Notes under the pieces: generated by a model
The model's database searches: none
The model's input: only the letters and a program-made list of their open reading frames with translations
Told to the model about the DNA's origin: nothing
Shown: piece after piece, positions 1 through 10,852 of the stretch
How the letters are laid out: every line of letters begins with the position of its first letter
Position numbering within the stretch: the first letter of the stretch is position 1
Assembly (NCBI RefSeq): GCF_002043005.1
Contig: NZ_CP020330.1
Coordinates: 1,561,001-1,625,000, forward strand
Source of the DNA: Martelella mediterranea DSM 17316
Lineage (GTDB): Bacteria > Pseudomonadota > Alphaproteobacteria > Rhizobiales > Rhizobiaceae
Length of the DNA: 64,000 bases
Direction: 5' to 3'
Made by a program: the position numbers and the translations under genes

Positions 1-225
1 CTTGCCGATTTCCTGAACCGGCAGCACCAGAACGTCGAGATCGTCGGAGATCATGTCCTGAAGCGTGTCCAGCATGCCGCGCGCGATCGCCACATCGGTC
101 GCGACCGGCAGATGAGGGCCGTGCTGCTCGGTGGAGGCGATCGGCAGGATCGCGATCGTCTTTTCGGCATCAAGTGCTGAAAATTCCGGGCTCGTCAGTT
201 CATTCCAGTAAAAGCGCTTGGCCAT
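1..225 (-). CDS. Creatininase-family amidohydrolase (N-terminal part, runs off the window)
   Basis: The first 75 residues are present, starting MAKRFYWNEL at 225; the rest lies before base 1. The segment ILPIASTEQHGPHLP followed by ATD carries the E-x-H and D metal-ligand pattern of the creatininase/formamide hydrolase fold, which hydrolyses a C-N bond in a small substrate using two metal ions. The substrate cannot be told from the family signature. No obvious partner is visible, because the next gene (DMT exporter) is on the same strand but separated by 122 bases. Confidence 0.8.
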   Translation of the reverse strand, partial: MAKRFYWNELTSPEFSALDAEKTIAILPIASTEQHGPHLPVATDVAIARGMLDTLQDMISDDLDVLVLPVQEIGK

Positions 226-347
226 GTCTCACCTGTCTGATGTTCCCCGCCGCTTTTCGTTGCGGCGTCTCAGACAGGTTTAGGCAAAGGGCGTGATCGG
301 CAAAAGCATCGTTTTGCGTTCCGGCCGCTCTCTTTTTGCGCGCGGTC

Positions 348-1259
348 TCAGGCCGGCTTCGGTTTGCCCCACTGGGCGAGCGCGATCCCGCCGACGACGA
401 GCACAAGGGCGATCGCGTGGAATCCCGAAAGCTGCTCGTCGAGCACCAGCACGGCGATGATCGTGCCGAACACCGGGATCAGGTTGATGAAGATGCCGGC
501 GCGATTGGGGCCGATCACGTCGACGCCGCGGATGAAAAAGGCCTGGGAGACAAGCGAGGGAAACAGGCCTGCATAAAGCACCACGCCGAAGCCGATGGCA
601 TCATGCGGCCAGATCGCGGAGCCCAAGGCGATTTCGGCTGCCACCAAAGGTATCGAGGCGATCACCGCTCCGCAGCAGAACGAGATCACCATCACCCGCC
701 AGTCGAGCGGCGGCTTCCAGCGCAGCGCCACGGTGTAGCCGGAATAGCTGAGCGCCGCGGCGAGCGCCAGCAGATCACCGAGATTGAGATCGAGATGCAA
801 CAGCTTGCGCATCTCGCCCTGGGAAACGACGGTGGCAACGCCCGCCAGCGTGACCAGAAAACCGGTCATCTGCAGCACGGTCGAACGGGTGCGAAACAGC
901 GCGAAATTGATGGCGAGGATGCAAAACGGCAGGCTCGCCTGGATCATCGACACGTTGATCGCCGAGGTGAGCTGGAGCCCGGAATAGAGAAAGGCGTTAT
1001 AGGCCGTATAGCCGACCGCGCCGAAGGCGAGGATTGCCGGCCAGTTACGCCTGACCACCGGCCAGTCCCGGCGGATCTGCGGCAGCGAAAACAGGCCGAG
1101 AACGATCGCCGCCATGGTCCAGCGCAGGGAATTGAGAACCATGGGTGAGACGTGACCGACCGCCAGCTTGCCCGCGGTCATGTTTCCGCCCCAAAGAAAT
1201 GCCGTGATGGTGAGAAGCAGATAGGCCTGCCATTCGCTGGCGTGCGCGCCTGATTTCAT
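348..1259 (-). CDS. EamA/DMT-superfamily transporter
   Basis: A 303-residue inner-membrane protein with about ten hydrophobic segments in two EamA halves. It begins with a helix at residues 11-30 (AYLLLTITAFLWGGN), the usual first helix of drug/metabolite transporters. The family exports amino acids, metabolites or drugs; the substrate is not predictable. Length is normal (about 300). It is transcribed divergently from purA, so the 163-base gap at 1260-1422 should hold promoters for both. Confidence 0.88.
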   Translation of the reverse strand: MKSGAHASEWQAYLLLTITAFLWGGNMTAGKLAVGHVSPMVLNSLRWTMAAIVLGLFSLPQIRRDWPVVRRNWPAILAFGAVGYTAYNAFLYSGLQLTSAINVSMIQASLPFCILAINFALFRTRSTVLQMTGFLVTLAGVATVVSQGEMRKLLHLDLNLGDLLALAAALSYSGYTVALRWKPPLDWRVMVISFCCGAVIASIPLVAAEIALGSAIWPHDAIGFGVVLYAGLFPSLVSQAFFIRGVDVIGPNRAGIFINLIPVFGTIIAVLVLDEQLSGFHAIALVLVVGGIALAQWGKPKPA

Positions 1260-1422
1260 GTCATTCGCCGATCCATTCGAGGGTAAGACCGGAATAGTCC
1301 GTCAGCCATGGCGCTGTCACGAGAAAATTTTGCGCTTGCGGGCGTGGGGGATCGCAATATGACAGCGAGATGGTTATAGATGCTGCGGCTTAACCGTGAC
1401 TTAGGACTTCCAGGTAGGTGAT

Positions 1423-2721
1423 ATGACAAATGTTGTAGTGGTCGGCTCGCAATGGGGCGACGAGGGCAAGGGCAAGATCGTTGACTGGCTTTCCGAGCGC
1501 GCCGATATCGTGGTGCGCTATCAGGGCGGTCACAATGCCGGCCACACGCTGGTGATCGACGGCGTGAGCTACAAACTGTCGCTGCTGCCGTCGGGCGTGG
1601 TGCGCGAGGGCAAGCTTGCCGTCATCGGCAACGGCGTCGTCGTCGACCCGCATGCGCTGATCGCCGAGATCGGCCGGCTGGAAGCGCAAGGGGTGAAGAT
1701 CTCGCCTGAAAATCTCCGCATCGCCGACAATGCGACGCTGATCCTCTCGCTCCACCGCGAGCTTGACGGTATGCGCGAGGACGCGGCCACCAATTCCGGC
1801 ACCAAGATCGGCACCACGCGGCGCGGCATTGGTCCGGCCTATGAGGACAAGGTCGGCCGCCGCGCGATCCGGCTGATGGACCTTGCCAATCTGGAGAGCC
1901 TGCCGGCCAAGGTCGACCGGCTGCTGACCCATCACAATGCGCTGCGCCGCGGCTTCGGCGCGCCCGAGATTTCCCATGATGCGATCATGGAGGAGCTCAC
2001 CTCGGTCGCCGATCAGGTCCTGCCTTACCGCGAAACCGTGTGGCTGCTGCTCGACAAGAAGCGCCGCGCCGGCCAGCGCATCCTGTTCGAGGGCGCGCAG
2101 GGCACGCTGCTCGATATCGACCACGGCACCTACCCCTTCGTGACCTCGTCGAACACGGTCGCGGGGCAGGCTGCGGCCGGCTCCGGCATGGGGCCGGGCT
2201 CGCTCGGCTATATTCTCGGCATCACCAAGGCCTATACCACGCGCGTCGGCGAAGGGCCGTTCCCGACGGAACTCAATGACGAGATCGGCAATTTCCTCGG
2301 CGAGCGCGGCCATGAATTCGGCACGGTGACCGGGCGCAAGCGCCGCTGCGGCTGGTTTGATGCCGTGCTGGTGCGCCAGGCCGTCGCCACCAACGGCATC
2401 ACCGGCATCGCGCTGACCAAGCTAGACGTGCTGGACGGGTTGGACGAGTTGAAGATCTGCGTCGCCTATGAACTCGATGGCGAGCGGATCGAGGCGCTGC
2501 CGGCGAGCCAGGGCGCGCAGGCGCGGGTCAAGCCGGTCTATGTCACGCTGGAAGGCTGGAAGGAATCAACCGTCGGCGCGCGCAAATGGGCGGACCTGCC
2601 GGCGCAGGCGATCAAATATGTACGCCAGGTTGAGGAGCTGATCGGGGCTCCCGTTGCGCTTTTATCCACAAGTCCTGAGCGCGATGATACCATTCTCGTG
2701 ACCGATCCATTTGAAGATTAA
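1423..2721 (+). CDS. purA: Adenylosuccinate synthetase
   Basis: A 432-residue cytoplasmic enzyme joining IMP and aspartate with GTP, the first committed step to AMP. The N-terminal phosphate-binding loop GDEGKGK (residues 12-18, catalytic D13) and the GHNAGHT segment with H41 are intact, as is [13 protein letters not shown]. Full length and near-identical in layout to other bacterial PurA. It ends 51 bases before the next gene, which may be co-transcribed. Confidence 0.98.
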   Translation: MTNVVVVGSQWGDEGKGKIVDWLSERADIVVRYQGGHNAGHTLVIDGVSYKLSLLPSGVVREGKLAVIGNGVVVDPHALIAEIGRLEAQGVKISPENLRIADNATLILSLHRELDGMREDAATNSGTKIGTTRRGIGPAYEDKVGRRAIRLMDLANLESLPAKVDRLLTHHNALRRGFGAPEISHDAIMEELTSVADQVLPYRETVWLLLDKKRRAGQRILFEGAQGTLLDIDHGTYPFVTSSNTVAGQAAAGSGMGPGSLGYILGITKAYTTRVGEGPFPTELNDEIGNFLGERGHEFGTVTGRKRRCGWFDAVLVRQAVATNGITGIALTKLDVLDGLDELKICVAYELDGERIEALPASQGAQARVKPVYVTLEGWKESTVGARKWADLPAQAIKYVRQVEELIGAPVALLSTSPERDDTILVTDPFED

Positions 2722-2772
2722 GAAAAAATCGTAGTATTGTCGCGGCACTGTCCCGCACAATAGGGGTGATTC

Positions 2773-4557
<1,785 letters not shown>

Positions 4558-4609
4558 GGGCTTTCCAATAAAGTCTGCACGTTTGCCGAGGTGAAGCGAG
4601 GCTGGACAG

Positions 4610-5203
4610 ATGGATATAACTCTTGCTCACGCGCTCACCCGGCGTCGCTCTGTCCGCGCGTTCGCGAAGCATGCGATACCGCTTCGCTCGCTGGAAAAAA
4701 TCCTGTGGGCGGGCCAGGGCAAGTCGGGAGAGGATGACGGAAGGACCGTTCCATCCGCCCACGCGCTCTACCCGCTCCGCCTGTTTGTCATGGCAGGCAG
4801 GGTCGTCGGCCTTGAGAGCGGATTGTATACCGCTGTACCGGGCGGGCTGGACCTGAGGAACATCAATCATGCCGATTTGCGCCCGGCTCTCTGCAAGGCG
4901 GCCATTGGTAACCCGGAATGGATTGCGAACGCGGCGTGCATTATTGCCATATGCGCTGACATGCTGACGCCGGTGCGGGCATTCGTTGAACAGCAGCCCT
5001 ATGGCGCGCGCGGCGAGCGCTACATCGTTCTGGAGGCGGGCGCGGCGGCGCAAAATATCCAGCTCATGGCGGTGGCGGAGGGGCTGGGAAGCGTTCTGGT
5101 TGGTGGTTTCAGTGATGAAGCCACAGCCAGTGTTCTCGGGCTGGAGCCACCCCTCGCGCCGCTCGCGTTGATGTGCCTCGGTGCCCCGGTCCCGGAGCGC
5201 TGA
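4610..5203 (+). CDS. SagB-type nitroreductase-family oxidoreductase
   Basis: A 197-residue FMN-dependent nitroreductase-fold protein. RRSVRAF at residues 12-18 is the usual N-terminal FMN-contacting motif. YIVLEAGAAAQNIQLMA and the GGFSDE segment match the central and C-terminal part of SagB-like enzymes. These stand-alone proteins use NAD(P)H to reduce or oxidise small molecules; the substrate is unknown. No thiazole/oxazole biosynthesis partners (SagC/SagD) are nearby, so a peptide-modification role is not supported. Confidence 0.8.
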   Translation: MDITLAHALTRRRSVRAFAKHAIPLRSLEKILWAGQGKSGEDDGRTVPSAHALYPLRLFVMAGRVVGLESGLYTAVPGGLDLRNINHADLRPALCKAAIGNPEWIANAACIIAICADMLTPVRAFVEQQPYGARGERYIVLEAGAAAQNIQLMAVAEGLGSVLVGGFSDEATASVLGLEPPLAPLALMCLGAPVPER

Positions 5204-5234
5204 GGAAGCGCGTCGACATCGTCTTCACACAACG

Positions 5235-5272
5235 CATAACGCCCTCATGCGATGATGCATGAGGGCGTTATG
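5235..5272. terminator. Perfect 16-bp inverted repeat between convergent genes
   Basis: Arms 5235-5250 and 5257-5272 pair perfectly around a 6-base loop (GATGAT). It lies between the end of the nitroreductase (+) and the end of rpoH (-). There is no long T tract on either side, so it is a likely bidirectional terminator or mRNA 3'-end stabiliser rather than a textbook terminator. Confidence 0.6.
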
Positions 5273-5328
5273 ATTTCCAAACGTCCTGTTCCCAGGCGGC
5301 TTGGCCGCTCAGGAACGCGGCGGTGCCG

Positions 5329-6246
5329 CTATTCCGAATCGTCTGCGCCCTCGCGCACGGCTCGGACCGCCTTGGCGTTGGCGGTGACCTGCTTCTGCAC
5401 GGCGTCCTGCACCTTTTCGAAGGCGCGGACCTCGATCTGGCGCACGCGTTCGCGCGAGATGTTGAATTCGCCGGAGAGCGATTCCAGCGTTTCCGGGTCT
5501 TCAGACAGGCGACGGGCCACGAAGATGCGCTTTTCGCGGTCGTTCAGCACGTCCATCGCGGACGACAGCATGTCGCGGCGGTTTTCGAGTTCGTCCTGAT
5601 TGACGAGCATCTCTTCCTGGCTGTCATGGTCATCGACGAGCCAGTCCTGCCACTGCCCGGATTCACCCTCGGTGGCGCGGATCGGCGCGTTCAGAGAGGC
5701 ATCGCCGGAAAGCCTGCGGTTCATCGAGATCACTTCTTCCTCGCTGACATTCAGCTTGGTCGCGATTTCGGTGACCTGTTCGGGCTTGAGGTCGCCATCC
5801 TCGATCGCCTGGATCTTACCCTTGAGGCGGCGCAGGTTGAAGAACAGCCGCTTCTGGTTGGCGGTGGTGCCCATTTTTACGAGCGACCATGAACGCAGGA
5901 TATATTCCTGGATCGAGGCCTTGATCCACCACATGGCGTAGGTGGCCAGACGGAAACCCCGTTCGGGGTCGAATTTCTTGACGGCCTGCATCAGGCCGAC
6001 ATTGCCTTCGGAAACCACCTCGCCGATGGGAAGGCCATAACCGCGATAGCCCATCGCGATCTTGGCGACGAGACGCAGATGGCTGGTGACAAGCTGATGG
6101 GCCGCATTGCGGTCGTCATGCTCCTGATACCGCTTGGCAAGCATGTATTCCTGCTGCGGCTCGAGCATGGGGAATTTGCGGATTTCTTCGAGATAACGGT
6201 TGAGACCGTTTTCTCCGGCACGGATGCTGGGAAGCGTATTGGCCAT
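5329..6246 (-). CDS. rpoH: RNA polymerase sigma factor RpoH (heat shock, sigma-32 type)
   Basis: A 305-residue sigma factor. Region 2 spans about residues 50-120 (HLRLVAKIAMGYRGYG, ATYAMWWIKASIQEYI). The RpoH box QKRLFFNLR is at 131-139, and region 4 has SGEFNISRERVRQIE near the end. It directs core polymerase to heat-shock promoters such as those of chaperone genes; clpB is at 58348. The start is placed at MANTLPS because an AAGGGGG ribosome site sits just upstream; an in-frame ATG eight codons earlier lacks one. Many Rhizobiales carry two rpoH genes; which paralogue this is cannot be decided here. Confidence 0.97.
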   Translation of the reverse strand: MANTLPSIRAGENGLNRYLEEIRKFPMLEPQQEYMLAKRYQEHDDRNAAHQLVTSHLRLVAKIAMGYRGYGLPIGEVVSEGNVGLMQAVKKFDPERGFRLATYAMWWIKASIQEYILRSWSLVKMGTTANQKRLFFNLRRLKGKIQAIEDGDLKPEQVTEIATKLNVSEEEVISMNRRLSGDASLNAPIRATEGESGQWQDWLVDDHDSQEEMLVNQDELENRRDMLSSAMDVLNDREKRIFVARRLSEDPETLESLSGEFNISRERVRQIEVRAFEKVQDAVQKQVTANAKAVRAVREGADDSE

Positions 6247-6344
6247 GCTTTCACCCCCTTGGTGTTGCAATCCTCATCAAATCAGCGGCGATCAACGGGA
6301 CAAAACCCGCAATCCGACCATCGATTTTCTGGAGGGAAAACCCG

Positions 6345-6372
6345 ATTTAAGTATGGCAGGGAGGGCTTTCAA
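6345..6372 (-). promoter_or_regulatory. Candidate rpoH promoter
   Basis: Reading the minus strand: TTGAAA (6372-6367), 16 bases, then TTAAAT (6350-6345), about 100 bases before the rpoH start. The -35 overlaps CTTGAAA, which also resembles a sigma-32 -35 element, so heat-shock autoregulation is possible. This is pattern matching only. Confidence 0.45.
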
Positions 6373-6380
6373 GGGATCTG

Positions 6381-6417
6381 GATCAAAAACTTTCCATTGA
6401 CTGGAATGTTTTTGATC
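6381..6417 (-). terminator. Long inverted repeat between the rluD-like gene and rpoH
   Basis: Arms 6381-6396 and 6402-6417 pair at 15 of 16 positions around a 5-base loop. It starts 12 bases after the stop of the pseudouridine synthase on the minus strand and ends just before the rpoH promoter. The position and T-rich arm fit a terminator insulating rpoH. Confidence 0.65.
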
Positions 6418-6428
6418 GGATTGACCGC

Positions 6429-7454
6429 TCAGCCCTCGAATGCAGCGCAAAGCGCTGCCATATCGGCGGGCAGGGGCGCTTCGAAGCGCATCTCTTCGCC
6501 GGTCGACGGGTGTTCGATCACGAGCAGGGCGGCATGGAGCGCCTGACGGGGGAAGCCGCGCACCAGCGAGGCGGCGGGCTCCTCCAGCAAATTGACCTTG
6601 GTCTTGAAGCCACCGCCATACATGTTGTCGCCGATCAGCGGGTGGCCGATATGCGCCATGTGGACGCGGATCTGGTGGGTGCGGCCCGTCTCCAGCCGGC
6701 ATTCGACAAGGCTTGCCAGCGCGCTACCGTCCGGCTTTTCGCCGAAACGGCGCTCGACCGTGTAATGGGTGATGGCGAAATCGGCATCGGCGCTGTCTGC
6801 CCGTTTAACGGCGCGGCGAATGCGGTCTGGCGCGCGCCCGAGCGGCGCGTCGATCGTACCGTGCAGCATTTTCGGCCGGCCCCAGATCAGCGCCTTGTAG
6901 GCGCGCTGAAGCGGCCCCGTGCGGCCGTGATCGGCGAACTGTGCGGCAAGCGACTGATGAGCGGCGTCGTTCTTGGCGACCACCATCACGCCGGTGGTGT
7001 CCTTGTCGAGGCGGTGGACGATGCCGGGGCGCTTCACCCCGCCAATGCCCGAAAGCGTGTCGCCGCAATGATGGATCAGCGCGTTGACCAGCGTTCCGGT
7101 CCAGTTGCCGGCGCCCGGATGCACCACGAGGCCCGCCTGCTTGTTGATGACGATGATGTCGCCGTCCTCATGCAGGATTTCGAGCGGAATGTCCTCGCCC
7201 TCCGGCTCGGCATCTTCCGCCTCGGGCATGATCAGGCTGATGGCCTCGCCACCTTTGACCTTGCGGCTCGGCTCGGTCGCCGGCTTGCCGTCGATCGATA
7301 CCGCGCCGGCATTGATCAGCGCCTTCACGCGGGTGCGCGACACGCCGTCGCCCATCTCGCGCGCTATGAAAGCGTCCAGACGCTCTTTCGTGCCCTCGGG
7401 GACGAGAAAGTCTTTTCTATCGGCCTGGGTTTGTTTAAACGGGTCGTCTGTCAT
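6429..7454 (-). CDS. RluA-family 23S rRNA pseudouridine synthase (RluC/RluD-like)
   Basis: A 341-residue enzyme converting specific uridines in large-subunit rRNA to pseudouridine. An S4 RNA-binding domain occupies about residues 12-75 (LDAFIAREM...SRTRVKALI). The catalytic motif HRLDKDTTG carries the active-site Asp, and RTHQIRVHMAHIGHPLIGD is the C-terminal family signature. The start MTDDPFKQ is chosen because upstream in-frame sequence reads through the divergent gene. Architecture fits RluD best, but RluC cannot be excluded. Confidence 0.93.
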   Translation of the reverse strand: MTDDPFKQTQADRKDFLVPEGTKERLDAFIAREMGDGVSRTRVKALINAGAVSIDGKPATEPSRKVKGGEAISLIMPEAEDAEPEGEDIPLEILHEDGDIIVINKQAGLVVHPGAGNWTGTLVNALIHHCGDTLSGIGGVKRPGIVHRLDKDTTGVMVVAKNDAAHQSLAAQFADHGRTGPLQRAYKALIWGRPKMLHGTIDAPLGRAPDRIRRAVKRADSADADFAITHYTVERRFGEKPDGSALASLVECRLETGRTHQIRVHMAHIGHPLIGDNMYGGGFKTKVNLLEEPAASLVRGFPRQALHAALLVIEHPSTGEEMRFEAPLPADMAALCAAFEG

Positions 7455-7515
7455 CTGAACTTTGCAAGTGCGGTTCGCGCTTGTTAAGCGAAACCGGCCC
7501 CCGGAGCAATGGACA

Positions 7516-7905
7516 ATGTCGCAACACCGCATTGAAGACGAAGAAGAAGACAAGCCGCTCGACCCCGCGGTCGAGCTGGTGCGGCGGCGGATGCTGCGCT
7601 TGCAGGTCGTCTCCGCGTTGATCATGATCGTCTCGCTGATGGCGGTGTTCGGCGCGATCCTGTACAAGGTCATGAGCCGTCCGGATGAGGCGTCGGTCGC
7701 CGAGCGCGGCGGCGCGATCGTGCCCGCGGATGCGCCAAGGGCGCTGACGGCCAACCTGCCGCGCGGCTTCGAGATTGCCGATATCAGCTATGGCGACGGC
7801 CAGGCGCTGATCTACGGCATCAAGGAAAACGGCGAGCAGACGCTCTATCTCTTCGACCTCCACACCGGCCGCATGGCCGCCGATGTCGAAATCCGCTTCG
7901 ACTGA
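7516..7905 (+). CDS. Small single-pass membrane protein
   Basis: A 129-residue protein with an acidic N terminus (IEDEEEDKPLDP), one transmembrane helix at about residues 33-53 (VVSALIMIVSLMAVFGAIL) and a small C-terminal domain ending ADVEIRFD. It sits between the rluD-like gene (divergent) and an rRNA/tRNA methyltransferase whose start overlaps or abuts its end, so it is probably co-transcribed with the methyltransferase. It resembles a small Rhizobiales family of unknown function (possibly DUF6476, from memory). The start ATG at 7516 is preferred over an upstream start that overlaps the divergent gene. Confidence 0.75.
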   Translation: MSQHRIEDEEEDKPLDPAVELVRRRMLRLQVVSALIMIVSLMAVFGAILYKVMSRPDEASVAERGGAIVPADAPRALTANLPRGFEIADISYGDGQALIYGIKENGEQTLYLFDLHTGRMAADVEIRFD

Positions 7906-7906
7906 G

Positions 7907-8731
7907 ATGGCCGCACCGGCAATCGCAATCACCGATCCGGACGACAAGCGGGTCGCGCCGTTCCGCGCGATCCGGGAAAAGGATCTGGTCGGGCGGCAGG
8001 GCCTGTTCATCGCCGAAGGCACGGTGGTGCTGCGGGTGCTGGCCGAGGCGGATGCCGCGAGGTTCGAAGCCGATCGCATCCTCGTGCTGGAAAACCGGCT
8101 GGCGGGAATTGCAGGCATTCTGGAAAGCTATCCGGAGGATGTGCCGGTTTTCACCTGCAATGCTGCGGTGATGAACGCAATCGCCGGTTTCGACATGCAT
8201 CGCGGAGTTCTGGCGCTGGGCCGCATTGCCGGTCGTCCCATGGCGGAAGAGCTGATCGCCGCACTTCCCGAAGACGCGCTGGTGGTCGTCTGCATTGGTC
8301 TTTCCAATCACGACAATGCCGGCGCGATCTTCCGCAACGCGACCGCGCTCGGCGCCGATGCGGTGTTGCTCGACGAGACCAGTTGTGACCCGCTTTATCG
8401 CAAGGCGCTGCGCGTTTCGGTCGGCTCCGTGCTGAAGATGCCGTGGACCCGAAACGGCAAGGGGCCGGAAATCCTGTCCGCGCTGGCCCGCGCCGGCTTC
8501 GATGTCGTCGCCCTCTCGCCCGCCGGCGGCGAGGCCGTGCATCATCTTGTGCCGGGACGGCGGGTGGCGCTCGTGCTGGGAACGGAAGGCGAGGGGCTGC
8601 CGGTCGATATCATGGAGGCGTTTCGAACCGTGCGCATCCCGCAGGCACCGGGGCTCGACAGCCTCAATGTCGGCAATGCGGCCGCGATCGCGCTTTATCA
8701 GCTTGCGCTTGCGAAAGGCCGCATCGGCTAA
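7907..8731 (+). CDS. TrmH/SpoU-family RNA 2'-O-methyltransferase
   Basis: A 274-residue (or 282 if starting at 7883) SPOUT methyltransferase using SAM to methylate a ribose 2'-OH in rRNA or tRNA. Motif 1 is NHDNAGAIFRNA, motif 2 is LVLGTEGEGLP and motif 3 is SLNVGNAAAIALY: the three knot-forming motifs of the family. The N-terminal substrate-binding part begins RVAPFRAIREKDLVGRQGLFIAEG. The ATG at 7907 directly follows the previous stop; the 7883 start would overlap it by 23 bases. Target RNA is unknown. Confidence 0.9.
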   Translation: MAAPAIAITDPDDKRVAPFRAIREKDLVGRQGLFIAEGTVVLRVLAEADAARFEADRILVLENRLAGIAGILESYPEDVPVFTCNAAVMNAIAGFDMHRGVLALGRIAGRPMAEELIAALPEDALVVVCIGLSNHDNAGAIFRNATALGADAVLLDETSCDPLYRKALRVSVGSVLKMPWTRNGKGPEILSALARAGFDVVALSPAGGEAVHHLVPGRRVALVLGTEGEGLPVDIMEAFRTVRIPQAPGLDSLNVGNAAAIALYQLALAKGRIG

Positions 8732-8740
8732 AGCGTCGAT

Positions 8741-9007
8741 CTACCGCGTTTCGGCAAGCAGGGCGCGGGCGCGTTCGGCAAGGCTGATCCGGTGCGCGCT
8801 GCGGCCTTGATCGCGCGAAAGCGCCGCCGCCAGCGCATCGCGCGCGCCCTCGCCGCCCTCGCGATAGCGATAGGCGATCATCAACGCGGCAAGCTCGGCA
8901 AAGGCCGCGCGCAGGGCCTCGTCCTCGCGATCCGAGCCGGTGGCTTCATCCACCTGGCTGCAGATCGCCGTATAGCGGGCTTCGATGTCTGTTTTCAGGT
9001 CGCCCAA
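8741..9007 (-). CDS. Small helical protein of unknown function
   Basis: An 88-residue, mostly helical protein (MGDLKTDIEARYTAICSQV) ending ISLAERARALLAETR. There is no signal peptide or membrane segment. It lies 13 bases downstream of the DUF1134 gene on the same strand, so the two are likely co-transcribed. I do not recognise a family. Confidence 0.6.
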   Translation of the reverse strand: MGDLKTDIEARYTAICSQVDEATGSDREDEALRAAFAELAALMIAYRYREGGEGARDALAAALSRDQGRSAHRISLAERARALLAETR

Positions 9008-9020
9008 TCCCGCGCTCCAC

Positions 9021-9623
9021 TCAGAAGGGGTTCCAGGTCGGCCGCTCGGTCAGCTTCAGATAACCGACATTGACGCCGAGACGCGCGCCGATGCCCGAGC
9101 GCACCGGAACCAGGATGACATCACGGTATTTGTAGACCTGCATCGAAAAGCCGGCGACGATATAGGCCGAGCCCGAAACGCCGCCATAGCGGTGGTAGAG
9201 GTCGGGCACCGATGGCAGGTTGTAGACCAGCATCATCACCCGCGAGCCGTCGCCGCCATAATCGATGCCGAGCGACGGGCCCTGCCAGAACACCTTGTGG
9301 GAGCCGACATTCTTGGTGTTGAGCGTGCCCTCGCCATAGGTCAGGCCGGCGATGAAGGCGCCGGAACCTTCCGCCCCGAGAATATAGCCATTGGGCAGGC
9401 CGTATTTGGAAAACGCGTTCTGCAGCGTCTGGGCGAGGCCCGAGCTGGCTTCGCCGAAGAAGGTATTGCCGGCGTCGACAATCTCATCGGGCGAGAATGT
9501 GCCGGATTGCTGCGCTTGCTGCTGGGTCTGCTGTTGCGCGCCGGCCGGAACGATGGCGAAGGCCACCATCCAGAGGGCGAAGACAAGTGCCTTGATGAAC
9601 CTTACGGCGTTTCTGGCAAACAT
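9021..9623 (-). CDS. DUF1134 secreted protein
   Basis: A 200-residue protein with a signal peptide (MFARNAVRFIKALVFALWMVAFA, cleavage about AGA|QQQ) and a Gln-rich linker. A glycine-rich globular domain follows (VFWQGPSLGIDYGGDGSRVMMLVYNLP), which is the DUF1134/Ysc84-like signature of alphaproteobacteria. Expected in the periplasm or attached to the outer membrane; function unknown. Start at MFARN because the signal peptide begins there. Confidence 0.85.
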   Translation of the reverse strand: MFARNAVRFIKALVFALWMVAFAIVPAGAQQQTQQQAQQSGTFSPDEIVDAGNTFFGEASSGLAQTLQNAFSKYGLPNGYILGAEGSGAFIAGLTYGEGTLNTKNVGSHKVFWQGPSLGIDYGGDGSRVMMLVYNLPSVPDLYHRYGGVSGSAYIVAGFSMQVYKYRDVILVPVRSGIGARLGVNVGYLKLTERPTWNPF

Positions 9624-9857
9624 GGCGGTTCCATTCCTGTTGCTTTTTGGTCTGGCCCGCAAATGCCGCCAAATCTTGCGGCAGCGATCTGGCGGACAGC
9701 GGACTTTTGGCAGGCATTGTGGGCCATACCCCTTAACAATGGATTTACCAAATGCGAGGATTTTGCCCGAAAGCGATTATCGCTTGCCACGGCGCGGCGA
9801 TACCAGCAAAAGACAGTGGCGGCCGATGGCGGCCTGATCCGAAGGATGGTGGACGCG

Positions 9858-10499
9858 ATGAAGAACCCGAACCTGACCCTGAGCGGCGCAGATCTTGCGG
9901 CCCTGCTTGCGAGCCGCATCTGCCACGATGTCGTCAATCCGATCGGGGCCGCCGGAAACGGGCTGGAACTGCTGGACGAGGGCGGTATGGACGAGGACGC
10001 GCTCCAGCTCATCCGCCAGAGCACGCTTTCGGCCACCATCCATCTGAAGTTCGCCCGCATCGCCTTCGGCGCCTCCGGCACGCTGGATACGCCGCTCGAT
10101 ACCGGCGAGGCGGAGACGGCGGCGCGTGATCTGATCGGGCTCGGCAAGCGGGTGACGCTCAACTGGAGCGGGCCGCGGATCAATGCGCCGAAGAACCGGG
10201 TCAAGCTGCTTTTGAACCTGTTCCTGGTCGCCCAGTCCACTATTCCGCGCGGCGGCACCATCGATGTCGGTCTCGATGCCGCGGGCGATATCTTCGCCTT
10301 CATCATCCGCACCCGCGGCAATTATGTGCAGATGCCGGCCGATTTCGCCCGCATTTATGGCGGGGTCATGGACGATCCGATCACCTCGCATAATGTGCAG
10401 CCCTATTACACCGCGCTGCTGGCGGAGGAGTCCGGCATGGCCATCGAATTCGTGGTCAATGATGGCGAGGTCGTGTTCGAGGCCAAGCCCGCGGCCTGA
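9858..10499 (+). CDS. chpT: Histidine phosphotransferase ChpT
   Basis: A 213-residue dimeric phosphotransferase that passes phosphate from the hybrid kinase CckA to CtrA and CpdR. The phospho-accepting His is in SRICHDVVNPIGA (H23). The rest is a degenerate histidine-kinase-like ATPase fold without an ATP-binding G box (INAPKNRVKLLLNLFLVAQ). An ATG at 9846 is also in frame, but its AAGG would abut the codon; the 9858 start has that site 12 bases upstream. Its substrate gene ctrA is 1.9 kb downstream. Confidence 0.92.
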   Translation: MKNPNLTLSGADLAALLASRICHDVVNPIGAAGNGLELLDEGGMDEDALQLIRQSTLSATIHLKFARIAFGASGTLDTPLDTGEAETAARDLIGLGKRVTLNWSGPRINAPKNRVKLLLNLFLVAQSTIPRGGTIDVGLDAAGDIFAFIIRTRGNYVQMPADFARIYGGVMDDPITSHNVQPYYTALLAEESGMAIEFVVNDGEVVFEAKPAA

Positions 10500-10852
10500 G
10501 CGCTGATTCCCGCTTTCTTTTGCAGCGCAGCAGGCGCTATCCCATTTTTGCCAAGCTTTACGGCTATTCTTTCGGCATTGAATCGCTCGCAGGTCGGCTC
10601 CCGGGAAACAATTTCCCGCCCGAGCCGTTTCTGCGAAGTCTGAACTGCAAATTTCCCGTCAGTTTCTGAGGGAGAGCCCAGCCGTGAGATATCCGCAATT
10701 TCCCCCGGCCTTGCCGGCGGTCTCGAGCGTCTTTGTGCGCAAATCCAGCCGATCCCCGGTCGCCATCCCGTCGCCGAGCGGAACAATTGTTCGCAGCCGC
10801 ACAACGGGTAAGGCCCGCGCCGATGGCATGCCCTCCCGTCTCCAGCCGTGTG
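10500..10852. other. Non-coding gap with one strong hairpin
   Basis: This 353-base gap follows chpT. A hairpin with inner arms CGGGAAA (10602-10608) and TTTCCCG (10612-10618), extended by GGCTC/GAGCC, may terminate chpT. It has no T tract. Nothing else convincing is seen. Confidence 0.4.

Noticed and set aside
1260-1422. Purine riboswitch or PurR-type site before purA
   Set aside because: No aptamer-like fold or palindrome could be recognised in the 163 bases.
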